64,000 nt of DNA from Saccharina japonica (GCA_008828725.1 MEHQ01002239.1:22151-86150), one strand, 5' to 3'. Counted from the stretch's first letter, positions 26,201-58,347 are shown. Notes: generated from the letters alone by a model not told the origin. Program-made: numbers and translations.

Positions 26201-29200
26201 TCTCATTGCCTCTCCGCCTGATTTTTTCGCGAGGTTGTTTGGATATACAGCAGTAGATAAAGTTATAATCGTATCATATGTAGACTACGAGTACGTAAGA
26301 GTATTGTGTTCTTGGTTTGGTCAAAAGTCAAAAACAGGTACGACTATAGCTGTTCCATTCGAGCCAGGAACAGGTACATACAGAAACCGAGTAAAAAAAC
26401 ACACCCACAAGCGGTGTTTTTGGCCATGATAAATAACAAACATGCTTTTTTGGCGCCTCAACAGTGAGCGTGAAAAACTTCGAGGACCCCAAAGAAAGTA
26501 TAAAGGCCGTTCCTAACGAACGAAAAACAAACGCGATTCGTGACGTTTTGGCATGACAAAATATCACGATTCGTGATATTTCTTTCCAAAGGAAAATAGG
26601 TGATTTTTCGTCACGTTTCGTGATATTTTCAGATCATCAAAGATCCGATATTTCAAAATCCAACGGTATTTGAGGGTGGGGCCAACTCTCGCAGGTAGGT
26701 CACGGTCAGGCCGTGCCGCGTCGACCGCGCCCAACCCGGCCTGTGATTCAAATCACGGGCCGAGGCCCGACCCGGCCTGTGATATTCCAACCTCACACGC
26801 TGTCGGCCAAGCCATGTCCGCGCGAGGTTCCAATCTCTCTGACATGTCGTCTGCTCTGCCTGGCCCTCGAGATTTTCATTTTTTTTTGCTTTTTCTTCAC
26901 GCTGTGTCTTCTCCTCCTCGAAAATTCGAGGCCACAGCGTGCTCGTTAGCCCGCACCCAACAGTGTTCTTAGGCAGCCGCTCGCTATCGACAACCGGTGT
27001 ACGAAGCAGGGTCTGCCATGTCCCTATACCAGCCATCGGATACCGTTGGAGTCGGGTGGGTTACGTAGTGCCTTGGTCAGGCGTATTTCGAGCCAGGACA
27101 AAATGTCATCAATCGTGATTTTGTTTTTTTTCATGGAAAATCTAAAACATTCGCAGCCATGAATCGTGAGTTTTTTGTCGTGAATCATGAGATAAAAAAT
27201 CGCGAATCATGACAAAAACCCCACGAATCGAGTGATTTTTGTCGTTCGTTAGGAACGGCCTTAAGTTACCAGGTACATACATATGAACAAACGTGTTGTT
27301 TAGTCCGTCTTTTTTTCTGGCTGGACCATAAACAGCGATCCGCCTTAATACCGACGCAGTTACTCTCCTTTGGCGTCGACCACCCAACACGTCGAACAAA
27401 ATCGACACGCTGTCAGAAACTTGACCTCACAACCGCCTCTGTCCACTTGCCACCAGGAACGCCCCCCAGCAGCAACTACGACCAGGAACACTAACTTCGA
27501 ACTTCATGAACGACCTTAACAACAAGATGTGGAGGGGGTCCAGCGAAGGCAAGAGGAGGGCGGCTGAAGCACTGGCTTCCCTTTCAGCACAAGCCCCCGA
27601 GGGACAAGGTACCGCTGCCGGGAGCGATGGGCCCACAGTTGGACAGGGTGCCGCTGCTCGGGCGATGGGGCGGGGGGTGAGCCGTCCAGCGGCGTTGGCG
27701 TAAGTTCCCCAGGCAACGAAGGGGAAGCGCCGCCGACTTGGATGCATGTCAATTTGTTGACCTTTTTCTTGGGTTTGGCCGCTCGGTGGTCAAAACGACG
27801 AGGAACTGTCCCTTTCGTCGTCACACGGCCCTACCCGGAAGACACAATCTGCCGCCGGTTCACCGGAAACCGTGGCGTTGACCGGTGGATCAGACTCACC
27901 TGTTCCAGGCCTCGCTTCTTCGGAGTGCGTCAAACTACTCGCACCACCCAACACCAAGTTGGGTAGGCGTGCCATTAAGAACGCCCAGCAGTCGACACTG
28001 ATGATCGAAAATGACGACCGCGGTAGCACGCGCAAGTTGGCAGATGCCCACAGAGAGGACACATGAGAGAATGGCGGGGGTCTTTGAGGAGGAAGGCGAG
28101 ATGGCAAGCCCACAGCGACCGTGTCCGCGTGATCCAAGACGGAAATGCCCCTGCCCAGGAGTTAAAGGCGCACGATCGCAAAGTGAAGCGCGTGAAGGCG
28201 CGACTGACACTCGCTGCCAGCAACGAAAATGAGGTAGAAAAGGCTCGAGTATACACAGAGATTAAGGAAGCCCTAAAAACAGACGTCGAACTTGAAAAGG
28301 TACCTGGTTCCTTCGTCGAAGAAGTCGAGACGGCTCTTTCACCGAACACAGCCGCACCGACGGGGACGACGCCAGGTCCTACTCTCATGACCGCCAGACC
28401 TCCCCCGATCGGGGCTGTATGCGCCCCGAACGCTCAGGTAGCCGAGAGCACAAGCGAAAAGGCTGCTGCCACGATGCCAGAGGAGGGAGTGGCTGGATCG
28501 GCGGTTCCAGGGCATTCTTGACCGTCGAGTGTTGGGGGTCAGCTGCCTCCCGGGCGGGCACCGACGCCTGCCGTCGCCTGCCGGGCACCGGCGATTACCT
28601 CTACGACGCCAGAGGAGAGAGTGGCTGGGTCGGTGATCCCAGGGCGGTCTTCGCCGTCGAGGGATGGGGGTCAGCTTCCTCCCGGGTGGGCACCTAAAAA
28701 AATAGGTGCCCACCCGGGAGGAAGCTGACCCCCATCCCTCGACGGCGAAGACCGCCCTGGGATCACCGACCCAGCCACTCTCTCCTCTGGCGTCGTAGAG
28801 GTAATCGCCGGTGCCCGGCAGGCGACGGCAGGCGTCGGTGCCCGCCCGGGAGGCAGCTGACCCCCAACACTCGACGGCCAAGAATGCCCTGGAACCGCCG
28901 ATCCAGCCACTCCCTCCTCTGGCATCGTGGCAGCAGCCTTTTCGCTTGTGCTCTCGGCTACCTGAGCGTTCGGGGCGCATACAGCCCCAATCGGGGGAGA
29001 TCTGGCGGTCATGAGAGTAGGATCTGGCGTCGTCCCCGTCGACGCGGCTGTGTTCGGTGAAAGAGCCGTCTCGACTTCTTCGGCGAAGGGACCAGGGACC
29101 TCTTCAAGTTCGACGTCTGTTTTTAGGGCTTCCTTAAGCTCTGTGTAGACTTGAGCCTTTTCTACTTCATCTTCGTTGTCGGCAGCGAGTGTCAGTCGCG

Positions 29201-32200
29201 CTTTCAGGCGCTTCACTTTGCGATCGTGCGCCTTTACCTCCTGGGCAGGGGCATTTCCGTCTCGGATCGCGCGGACACGGTCGCTGTGGGCTTGCCGTCT
29301 CGCCTTCCTCCTCAAAGACTCCCGCCATTCCCTTATTTGTCCTGTCTGCGGGATTTCTGCCAACTTACGCTTACTACCGCGGTTGTCATCTTCGATCTTT
29401 AGTGTTGGCTGCTGGGAGTTCTTAATGGCGCGCCTACCCAACTTGATGTTGGGCGGTGCGAGTAGTTTGACGCACTCCGAAGAAGCGAGGCCTGGAACAG
29501 GTGAGTCTGATCCACCCGTCGACGCCACGGTTTCCGGTGAACCGGCAGCAGATGGTGTCTTCCGGGTAGGGCCGTCGGACGACGAGAGGGACAGATCCTC
29601 GTCGTTTTGATCACTGAGCGGCCCGAACAAGACCAAGGTCTCAACAAATTGACATGCATCCAAGTCGGCGGCGCTTCCCCTTCGTTGCCTGGGGAACTTA
29701 CGCCAACGCCGCTGGACGGCTCACCCCCCGCCCCATCGCCCGCAGCAGCGGCACCCTGTCCAACTGTCGGCCCATCGCTCCCGGCAGCGGCACCTTGTCC
29801 CTCGGGGGCTTGTGCTGAAAGGGAAGCTAGTGCTTCAGCCGCCCTCCTCTTGCCTTCGCTGGGCTCCCTCCACATCTTGTTGTTAAGGTCGTTCGAAGCT
29901 TGTGTTCCTGGTCGTAGTTGCTGCTGGGGGGCGTTCTTGGGGGTAAGTGGACAGAGGCGGTTGTGAGGTCAAGTTTCTGACAGCGTGTCGATTTTGTTCG
30001 ACGTGTTGGGTTGCCGGTGTCAAAGGAGAGCAACTGCGGCGTCGGTATTAAGGCCGATCGCTGATCATGGTCCAGCCAGAAAAAAAGACGCACTAAACAA
30101 CACGTTTGTTCGTATGTACGTACCTGGTACCTTAGAGCCGTTCCTAACGAACGAAAAAAATCCCACGATTCGTGAGGTTTTTGTCATGATTCGTGATTTT
30201 TTATGTCATGATTCAAGACAAAAACCTCACGATTCATGAATCCGTTTTATTTTTATTTTCCATAAAAATAACAAAATCACGATTAATGACATTTTGCCGT
30301 GGCTCGAAATACGCCTGACCAAGGCACTACGCAACCCACCCGACACCAGCGGCATCCGATGGCTGGTGTTGGGACATGGCAGACCCTGCTTCGTACGCCG
30401 GTTGTCGACAGCGAGCGGCTGCCTAACGACACTGCTGGGTGCGGGCTAACGAGCACGCTGTGGCCTCGAATTTTCGAAGAGGAGGAGACACAGCGTGAAG
30501 GAAAAGCTAAATAATCTGAAAATCTCACGTGCCAGACAGAGCAGACGACAGGTCAGAGGGATTGGAACCTCGCGCGGACATGGCTCGGCCGACAGCGCGT
30601 GGGGTTGGAATATCACAGGCCGGGTCGGGCGCGGTCGACCCGGCATGGCCTGGCCGTGACCTACCTGCGAGAGTTGACCCCACCCTCGTTGGATTTGAAA
30701 TACCGGATCTTTGATAATCTGAAAATATCACGAAACGTGACGAAACCTCACCTATTTTCGTTTGGAAAGAAATCTCACGAATCGTGATATTTTGTCATGC
30801 CAAAACCTCACGAATCGTGTTTTTTTTTCGTTCGTCAGGAACGGTCCTTATACTTTCTTTGGGATCCTCGAATATGTTCACGCTCACTGTCGAGGCGCCA
30901 AAAAAGTATGTTTGTTATTTATCATGGCCAAAAACACCGCTTGTGGATGTGTTTTTTTACTCGGTTTCTGTATGTACCTGTTCCTGGCTCGAATGGAACA
31001 GCTATAAAGTCGTACCTGTTTTTGACTTTAGACCAAACCAAGAACACAATACTCTTACGTACTCGTAGTCTACATACATATATATATACACGAACACAAC
31101 TATATCTACTGCTGTATATCCAAATAACCTCGAGAAAAAAACAGGCGGAGAGGCAATGAGAGGGGCAAAACAACCCCAAGTCTTGACGCATGCTCCATTA
31201 ATCAGAACACGATGCCGGCTCTGGATCTCCACGTTAACCAATACCTGGTAATATTTATGTCGACTGATACAAAGAATGGGTGAAAAACGTGAAGAACGCA
31301 CACACAGATATATGTGCGTCTTCAGGTGGTGATGGTGGTGGTGGTACCTTGGTATGTTGATGCCATCGTCTGCAATTACTGGAGTTGATTATGACCATCT
31401 ATAGGTACATACTATTCGAAGCCAGGATGTGTTCCGTTTCTGGGTCGCGCTCAACGTGAACCACTCAGCAACTTGTGCGAACCACTCCACAACTTGTGCA
31501 ACTCACTTGTCGAGGAACATCGACATGTCTCTGCGGCAGGTCCTTCCCACCTCGTCGTACCTCGCACACAGTTTCGCACCGTTGTTGAAGAAGGCGTTCG
31601 TTGCATCTGCAAAACACGAGGAAGCAGAATTATTCGTCATCCACTGCTTTACACAAGCAATATATACGCTCGCGGTTGTGCATAAAGCTAGCAGCGAGGG
31701 GCTCCACTACGAGTATCTTGGTGCACAGGAACCACCGGGCTGAACACCTTGACGTTATGCTCGCGCCGCAGCCGTACGACGGTTCGGGCAAAAGTTTGTT
31801 TGGTGTCGGCTATCGGACGCAACACCAGCAGGCAGACACGGCCTTACAGCACTAACGGTTCTGAAGGTACTACGGCAGTACGTGGCAGCTCTACTTAGTG
31901 GGTTCTACAGAAGTACCAGTATAAACGTACACGCTGCGGCTGATGTTGACATACTCTATACTTCCAACGCTCTGGCGCGTCAGCTGCTGAGTATTGCCCG
32001 TACCAATCTGGGCGAACGCGTAAGGAGAGTTTAAACACTAATATTAATACGATACGGTCCTTATATTTCCGTCCAGAGTGGTACGTACAGTAGCAGCAGG
32101 TAATAACTCGCCTGAGAGGGAGCTCTTTCCTAGTATCTCCTTTGTCAGCCAGGGCGGAAGGCTCGTCATCCCTCCCTCCTCAGCCAGCCAGGCGAGTGCA

Positions 32201-34627
32201 TGGTTGGCCACGAAACCCCTCGTACGAGCTTGCCGCTTCACGGCGCCTGTGGGCGGTGGCCATCTCTCTACCGCACCGTTTGACGCCGGGGACAGCATGA
32301 TACAGTAGATGAAAGCGTTCTGAATTATCTTCAGACTTGAGGAGTCTGGAGATGACTTTTCAGCAAGACTTGCCTACAGCCTTCGGAGTGACCATTGTGC
32401 GTACATACATACGTGTTGTTCGTGAGTTGGAGCTGGCTCACGTGTTGTTCGTGAGTTGGAGCTGGCTCATGGTTCGCGTCGTTCACTACGTCTCTCTGCC
32501 TGATGTCGTGTTGCAGCGTGCTTGCGGGTTCAAATTCAAACGTGAAAAAACAACAACCAATGCTTCGATATAAAACCAGTTTCCAAAATCAGAAACCACA
32601 ATAGATGGTTCTTATTTTTCACCCACATATTTCGGACCCTCAGAACTAGAAACATGATCGCCAGAAATCACGGCTCTTTATTTTCCCATAATAGTTGGTC
32701 TAAAAGGCCGTTTCCTATGCGGTTCGATTTTTGAGATTCAGATTATTGTCCGATTGATTTTTTAGGGACCTAGTTCGAAAATCGAAACAGTCTTCCTAGT
32801 CGAGAAAAACGGATGTATTGTACGTTGAGAGGTTCGAGCAAACGGCGAGACCAACTGCTGTTGATTTGGTCTGGCGCCGCGAAGAGACGCGCCGAGTGCG
32901 CTGCACTGGGCGTAGGACCCAAGCGTCCGAAGCCACGCTGGCTGCCTCTGGTCTGGCGGCGACGTGCCGAGTGCGCTCGAGTCGACCTGTCTTGGTATTT
33001 TGTATTTTGACACAACGAAGCATCCGAGCCCAGCACGTTGGCTGACTGACTGCTGTTGCTGCTGCTGTCAAGTCTACGAGTAAGGAGAGGCGCGCGCCGA
33101 GTGCGCTTCCCTTCGTCTCTAGGCCCGAGCCCGCGCCAGCCGACTGTAGTCTGGCGATGGAGAGACGCACCGATCGTCGGCTGCGCGTCGGGCGCGAAGC
33201 AACGTCGCTGTGTCAACATCCAACTCATCGATCGTTCTGCTGTTGCTACTGCTTGCTTGCGTGGATAACATCTTGAATTTAGAGACCATGACATTTTCGA
33301 TTTGAAAATCTGATGACCCAAGTCGTCGGATTTTGAGCCAAAACCTGACGACTTGGGCCACCGGATTCTCAAATCGAAAAAGTTCCGGTCAGATTTTGCA
33401 CAATCGGACTTCGTTTTTTAAAATCGAAAAATACAAATCTGAAGCTCGAAATCGAACCGCACAGGAAACGGCCGAAGGCCATCTCTTATGGAACATTTTT
33501 GAGAACCGAAAACGGACGTTTTCAGTTTTCGAAACCAATCGTCAGCCTTATGGCCCATAAGGCCCGAAAGTGGTCCATGTTCGGGTGATTTTTTTCGAGT
33601 ATCATTTTCGGGGCGGCCTTCACTCGGAAACGGGGCCCCATTTCCGATCAACATCGCGATCGACACTGGCGCCCGGATTTGCATCGTCGTGAGCTTCCGC
33701 ACATCGTGGGAGGCAACAAGCGTTAAAATGTATGTTTCTGCCAAGCAAGCAACAGGCCCGATGCTGCTTGCTGTGCCCCGCTACCCACCCCCGCGCGCCC
33801 CACAGGCATCACCACGAGCCGATGGGATCGGTTTGTGATTGTGTCGGCTACAAGAGCCTTGCCACTCTCTCCTGGCGTCTGCGATGTCTCTCAAACACAA
33901 CTTGTCTCGTTGAGGACGAGAGGGTAGTCGCGGTCTGATGAACGAGACGACAACACAGACAGCGAGGGCGAAATACGACTTCTAAAGACAACCCTCCTAC
34001 ATATTGTGAAGCTACGTGTCGTGTTTCCCTCGTCGCGAGTACCAGACACCATGCTTCTGCGTGGTGGGCTGAGATGCTCCGGAGCGACGAGCCCCGTGTA
34101 GTCTGCGTATATCAATAGGAGGGAGGCAACGAACATCTCTCTTCCTCCCGTTGTTGGATTTTTATATGAGAACATAGCCCAACAGCATTCTGAAAAAATC
34201 GGGCCATGATAAGGTTGTCGGCCGATTCTGTGGGTCTGGTTGAGGCCCGAGAAATTCACCAAGTTTTCGACTCTCAAAAACGTTCCATAAGAAATGGCCT
34301 TTCCTTGATTTTTTTTGGACAGGGGAAAGCCTATAATAATACTGATCTGTATGATCTACAAGTATTCATAGCTCATTTTGCTTGGTGGGGGCGTACAATC
34401 TACACGATCTAGCCCATGTTTCCTGTATTGGAACTGTGCTGTACAGATCGTGCACAACATATACAGTAGATCGTGATCTGTCCTACGCGTGCATGTCTAC
34501 GTACGTATTCTGCTGTGTATGTACCGTATTTTGCACTTACCTGTGCCTCGAGCTCTGTCGCAAGCCCCCCATCGAGCAATACGAAGCCGTGTTCCGCGAT
34601 AAATTGATCAAAGGGGGACGAAGTCAT
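20245..34627 (-). CDS. HMT: Homocysteine S-methyltransferase
   Basis: The enzyme transfers a methyl group, usually from S-methylmethionine, to homocysteine to make methionine, normally in the cytosol. Five exons on the minus strand join in phase: 34627-34541, 24832-24686, 22871-22002, 21636-21572 and 20974-20245, giving about 632 residues. Exon 1 has the family start [15 protein letters not shown] and exon 2 [14 protein letters not shown] and [12 protein letters not shown]. Exon 3 has [20 protein letters not shown] and [13 protein letters not shown]. Exon 4 ends [11 protein letters not shown]. Exon 5 has GIGVNC (Cys about 436), YPNSGEAWD, and VFGGCC (Cys 601-602). These three cysteines are the family's zinc ligands, so the enzyme looks functional. 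It is nearly twice the usual 300-350 residues. The excess is an Ala, Thr and Pro-rich insertion of about 170 residues in exon 3 and Ala and Gly-rich loops in exon 5. Intron 3 begins with a GC donor (CAG|GCGAGA), confirmed by phase. Intron 1 is 9.7 kb and full of repeats. Confidence 0.93.
25140..25305 (-). repeat. Telomere-like dispersed element, second copy
   Basis: Reverse-orientation relative of the copy at 6255-6440. It contains AACCCTAACCCTACCCCTAA at about 25211-25230, flanked by the same TGGTTGATACACACTGAC and CTAGAAAAAGTGGTAAAC blocks. Confidence 0.65.
25609..25932 (-). CDS. Unrecognised outward-reading frame, left arm
   Basis: About 107 codons opening [20 protein letters not shown] and ending near [13 protein letters not shown]. 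It contains a plausible helix, [16 protein letters not shown]. The mirror frame in the right arm keeps most of these residues. I recognise no family. It could be an exon of a gene carried by the element or a chance frame. Confidence 0.3.
   Translation of the reverse strand: MFRFWVVLNVNRSTTCANHSTTCATHLSRNVDMSLRQALPASSYLAHGFAPLLKKAFIASAKHEVSELFAIHCFTQAMYTLAVVHKASSEGLHYEYLGAQEPPGRTP
26504..27261. mobile_element. Harbinger-like TIR element in the left palindrome arm
   Basis: A 758-bp element with inverted ends AGGCCGTTCCTAACGAACGA and its complement, flanked by TAA on both sides. Its subterminal regions are packed with TCACGATTCGTGA-like palindromes. It encodes no transposase, so it is non-autonomous. 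Confidence 0.7.
28063..28521 (+). pseudogene. Left-arm counterpart of the charged inward frame, shortened
   Basis: It covers the charged core ([20 protein letters not shown] onward) and the first C-terminal repeat, then stops early. Compared with the right arm it lacks the N-terminal Ser and Pro-rich third in the same frame and the last repeats. It looks like the degraded partner of the pair. Confidence 0.35.
28671..29663 (-). CDS. Unrecognised inward-reading charged protein, right arm
   Basis: An open frame of 330 codons read toward the palindrome centre and crossing it by a few codons. The N-terminal third is Ser and Pro-rich. Residues of about 105-205 are strongly charged and probably helical ([55 protein letters not shown]). 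The C-terminal third holds imperfect repeats with [10 protein letters not shown] and MPEEGVAGS. There are no zinc fingers, no polymerase motifs and no catalytic triad. The left-arm counterpart (28063-28521, plus) keeps the charged core but is shorter. It might be a structural or DNA-binding protein of a mobile element. That is a guess. Confidence 0.35.
   Translation of the reverse strand: MDACQFVETLVLFGPLSDQNDEDLSLSSSDGPTRKTPSAAGSPETVASTGGSDSPVPGLASSECVKLLAPPNIKLGRRAIKNSQQPTLKIEDDNRGSKRKLAEIPQTGQIREWRESLRRKARRQAHSDRVRAIRDGNAPAQEVKAHDRKVKRLKARLTLAADNEDEVEKAQVYTELKEALKTDVELEEVPGPFAEEVETALSPNTAASTGTTPDPTLMTARSPPIGAVCAPNAQVAESTSEKAAATMPEEGVAGSAVPGHSWPSSVGGQLPPGRAPTPAVACRAPAITSTTPEERVAGSVIPGRSSPSRDGGQLPPGWAPIFLGAHPGGS
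30135..30847. mobile_element. Harbinger-like TIR element in the right palindrome arm
   Basis: Mirror copy of the element at 26504-27261, flanked by TTA on both sides. Because both arms hold it at the same place, it inserted before the arms were duplicated. Confidence 0.7.
31429..31743 (+). CDS. Unrecognised outward-reading frame, right arm
   Basis: About 104 codons, the mirror copy of 25609-25932. It is open over the same length, with about a dozen residue changes (for example [10 protein letters not shown] against [10 protein letters not shown]). No family recognised. Confidence 0.3.
   Translation: MFRFWVALNVNHSATCANHSTTCATHLSRNIDMSLRQVLPTSSYLAHSFAPLLKKAFVASAKHEEAELFVIHCFTQAIYTLAVVHKASSEGLHYEYLGAQEPPG
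32706..33473. mobile_element. TIR element, about 770 bp
   Basis: The inverted ends GGCCGTTTCCTATGCGGTTC and the complement of GAACCGCACAGGAAACGGCC match over about 40 bp with few changes. Inside are iterated GCCGAGTGCGCT blocks. It encodes no transposase. Confidence 0.65.
33475..34301. mobile_element. Second TIR element, about 830 bp, abutting the first
   Basis: The left end AAGGCCATCTCTTATGGAAC is mirrored at the right by GTTCCATAAGAAATGGCCTT. The inverted similarity extends about 90 bp inward, with gaps. It starts one base after the previous element ends, so one probably inserted beside or into the other. Confidence 0.65.
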
Positions 34628-34972
34628 GGCTGGTGCCTCACGCCATTCGTGCTTTGCTCGCTGGCTGAAGGCTGGCGTAGTTGAACGTGGGAGGCTCCCC
34701 GGACCCCTACGTCTGCATCCTCTTGGAAATCAGTGGAAACCCATGGTGTTTTTCGAAGCTTCAAACTAGGTCGCCGCTCATCACAGCCTCACGAGCGGCT
34801 GCACTCCTGATTACGCGTGCTGAGTCGCTTCGACCCAGTTTGTGACGACATAGTAGCTGCACCTACAGCAGTTCCCACAGCTGGTCAGTCTCAATTGAGG
34901 AATATCGCTATCGCTGCGCACGCTTTCACTGCCACAACGAGGTGCACCTCCTTCTGGCGGCGAGTTAGTTCA
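34628..34972. promoter_or_regulatory. Divergent promoter region between the methyltransferase and Hsp110 genes
   Basis: The two start codons face away from each other with 345 bp between them, so this stretch must hold both promoters and 5' leaders. A GAAGCTTC core at 34755-34762 preceded by TTC resembles part of a heat-shock element (inverted nGAAn units), which would fit a chaperone gene. Only two properly spaced units are visible, so it is weak. No TATA box is clear. Confidence 0.5.
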
Positions 34973-56012
<21,040 letters not shown>

Positions 56013-56307
56013 AAAATAGTTCCACGACAGACTTAGTAAAAGTCAGGGGGGGACACCACTGGCTGGTCTGTCCGTCTAAATCGACGGAGGCCGCACGTTC
56101 TCGTACACGAAATTATATCATGCTGTACCCAGCTTTTGGCGATGACAGGAGCTCGAAAAAAAATGCGAACATGACTTTTAGTGGTTTATGTGTTCGCTGT
56201 TCGGGTGGGGTTATCTGTCTGTAGTCGCTTTTAGGTACGTAATCGTGTCAGTTTTTGTACATTATTGGTTCGGCTGTGGCCTTCGGGGGGAGGGGGGGGA
56301 GGGGGGA
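56013..56307. other. Region downstream of the Hsp110 gene
   Basis: No coding signal. It ends in a G-rich stretch (56284-56308) that leads into the first tandem unit. A poly-A signal is not clear. Confidence 0.5.
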
Positions 56308-57085
56308 GGGCGCGTTTGTCTTTTGTTGAGGCGGCGTGAAAACGATGGCTCCACGTTAGCCTCGCCTCTGCAGTAATTAATTCGATGAAAACGCGGCGCT
56401 TTTTTCGACACCTCGGACATACAATCGACTCATGTTACGATCTAGATCTTTCAGGGCAGATATATTGCGGGTCTGTATGATCTGTATGATCTGTATGACC
56501 TGCATGACCTGCATGATCTGTATGATCTGTATGATCTGTATGATCTGTATGATCTGCGTACAGTTAGCAAATCATGTTGCCGCGCAGGACCCGTTTGACC
56601 TGCATGGTCTATATCGTGATCTGTGCGACGTTGTGCTCTGCTTTTTTCCCCCTTTCCGCCAGTGAGGAAAAGCCGACAAAACGGAAAATCGATCTTCGCC
56701 ATCAAAAATGAATACCTGGTATATTACAACAAACTACTTGGATGGTGATCTTATACGAAGTAGGCTATCACTATCGTATGTACAATAGTTCATTGCCCTT
56801 GGTTCCTTTTTCAATCTCGTGTCTAGCATGTGGTTTTCTGATTAATAACGCACGACTTTTTGTCTTCAAGAATGGCCATTTTGGATATTCACCTAGAAAT
56901 GCCATTCCCAGGGTACCGTATACTACAAAAACGAAAAGAAAAGAAAATCGAGAATGCGAATTTTCCTTTTTACCGAGGGAATCGGTGGAAAAAAGCGGCG
57001 TGTGAATTGTTGGCTTAATTTTTCCAACACAACCATTGGCAGATCCAAAAACAATAAGGTGACATCTCAAATGAGAACCCCTGTA

Positions 57086-57142
<57 letters not shown>

Positions 57143-57290
57143 AATACCACTCCTACTAAATACTACTACTATTTATACTACTGCTACTACTATTAATAGT
57201 ACTACTACTGCTACTACTACTAGCTGTGTACTACTACTACCACTACTACTACTACTGCTACTACTACTAGCTGTGTACTACTACTACCAT

Positions 57291-57324
<34 letters not shown>

Positions 57325-57589
57325 GGGGGAGGACCAAATACATCATTTTTTGGTGCGCCGTTTCTATGGTATTATACGTAGATCCCAAATAAAGGGTACG
57401 CGTTACGTACGTACGTATGTATATAGGGTGTGTTCTTCACATTAAACTGTTCTTTCTGTTTTATGTACCCATCCACATCCAGCAAAAACATCTTGATAGC
57501 CGGTGCCGCGCCCCTGCTGATTGCGAGTATATACGTATACGAGTATAGGGGGGGAGGAGAGGAGAGGTTATTATGTATTTAACCCTTAT

Positions 57590-57738
57590 AGGACTGGAGT
57601 CCCATTTTGGGGACAAATTACTTAGAATTAGAGTGGTTTGTCCCCAAAACGGGACTACGTATAGGACTGGAGTCCCGTTTTTGGGACAAACTACTTAGAA
57701 TTAGAGTGGTTTGTCCCCAAAACGGGACTGCAGTACTA
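57590..57738. mobile_element. Head-to-tail pair of 73-bp Tc1/mariner-type MITEs
   Basis: Two near-palindromes, each GGACTGGAGTCCC to GGGACT, separated by ACGTATA, with TA at the borders. The same family as 13195-13267. Confidence 0.75.
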
Positions 57739-58325
57739 AAATCGTAGTCGCCATTTGTTAAGGCATTTCGAGTACGAGTACTCGTATATCGACCGTTGGG
57801 TTTCACTTACTGGTAAAAGGTTAACCAATCACCTACTACCCAAACTAAGCCTTATATACGCGTAGCATATATTATGATATGTATGTTAAGAGTCTATATA
57901 CGTACGTATCCTGCCCTGTCCTGCCCATTACTATTTTTTTCCAGATAATATACGAGTACGACGTACGAGTATACGTATCAAAAGATGAAGATCCAAGCAT
58001 GATGAGAATATCCAAAGATCCAAATATCCAAATATCCAAAAAAATATGTTGCACACACCAAGTAGGATCGTATCCGAAATTATGATATTGGATCTTGTAT
58101 GTTGATTGGAGCTACGCGTACGATGATATCGGGGTTTCCACAACCTAACCGTCCGTTATTGGATCCAAGATCTCCCACACAGCTTTGTTCGTTGCGATAT
58201 TTTGTCGGTACTTTTGACTTTTGGCACGCGAGCAACGCCGCCATCTACTCTGTATCCATCCCTACCTTCTGCTTCTTCTTCTGCTTTGTCCCACACCTTG
58301 TTGGCCTCTGGCCTCCTCCTCCTCT

Positions 58326-58346
58326 ATGGGGGCCGGCACGAAAGGC
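58326..58346 (+). pseudogene. Truncated first copy of the tandem low-complexity gene
   Basis: Only the upstream region and seven codons (MGAGTKG) of the tandem gene are present before a single N at 58347. After the N the sequence restarts at the beginning of the repeat unit. The cut is therefore probably an assembly join and not a biological truncation. Confidence 0.5.
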
Positions 58347-58347
58347 N

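Larger units (their letters stand above)
25360..28696 (+). repeat. Left arm of a giant imperfect palindrome
   Basis: This arm is the inverted counterpart of 28703-32000. Matching runs through the whole arm, from the outer AGCAGCTGACGCGCCAGAGC to the centre CCGGGTGGGCACCTA. The arms differ by scattered substitutions and small indels, roughly one base in ten to fifteen by eye, so this is not a simple assembly fold-back. From outside in it holds an outward-reading frame (25609-25932, minus), a Harbinger-like element and an inward-reading Ala and Glu-rich frame (about 27506-28520, plus). Confidence 0.9.
28703..32000 (-). repeat. Right arm of the giant palindrome
   Basis: Mirror of the left arm, separated from it by only six A residues at 28697-28702. 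It carries the same three parts in mirror order. The inward frame is longer here and the outward frame sits at 31429-31743. No target duplication is evident at the outer borders. Confidence 0.9.
24833..34540 (-). other. Methyltransferase intron 1, 9.7 kb of nested repeats
   Basis: The GTAAGT donor and GCAAGCAG acceptor join ELEAQ to GADLSSDLW in phase 0, matching the family exactly. The intron holds a telomere-like dispersed element (25140-25305), the giant palindrome (25360-32000) and two more TIR elements (32706-33473 and 33475-34301). Confidence 0.85.
56308..58346 (+). repeat. Tandem unit, copy 1 (truncated by an N)
   Basis: It starts GGGCGCGTTTGTCTTTTGTT, then holds a 9-bp repeat (TGATCTGTA, about 56465-56560), a (TAC)n tract (57085-57330), a pair of 73-bp MITEs (57590-57735) and the upstream region of the low-complexity gene. 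It ends at a single N. Confidence 0.9.

Noticed and set aside
26670-27036. Small proteins within the Harbinger-like elements of the palindrome
   Set aside because: They overlap the element's internal palindromes, are not kept equally in both arms and show no transposase motif.
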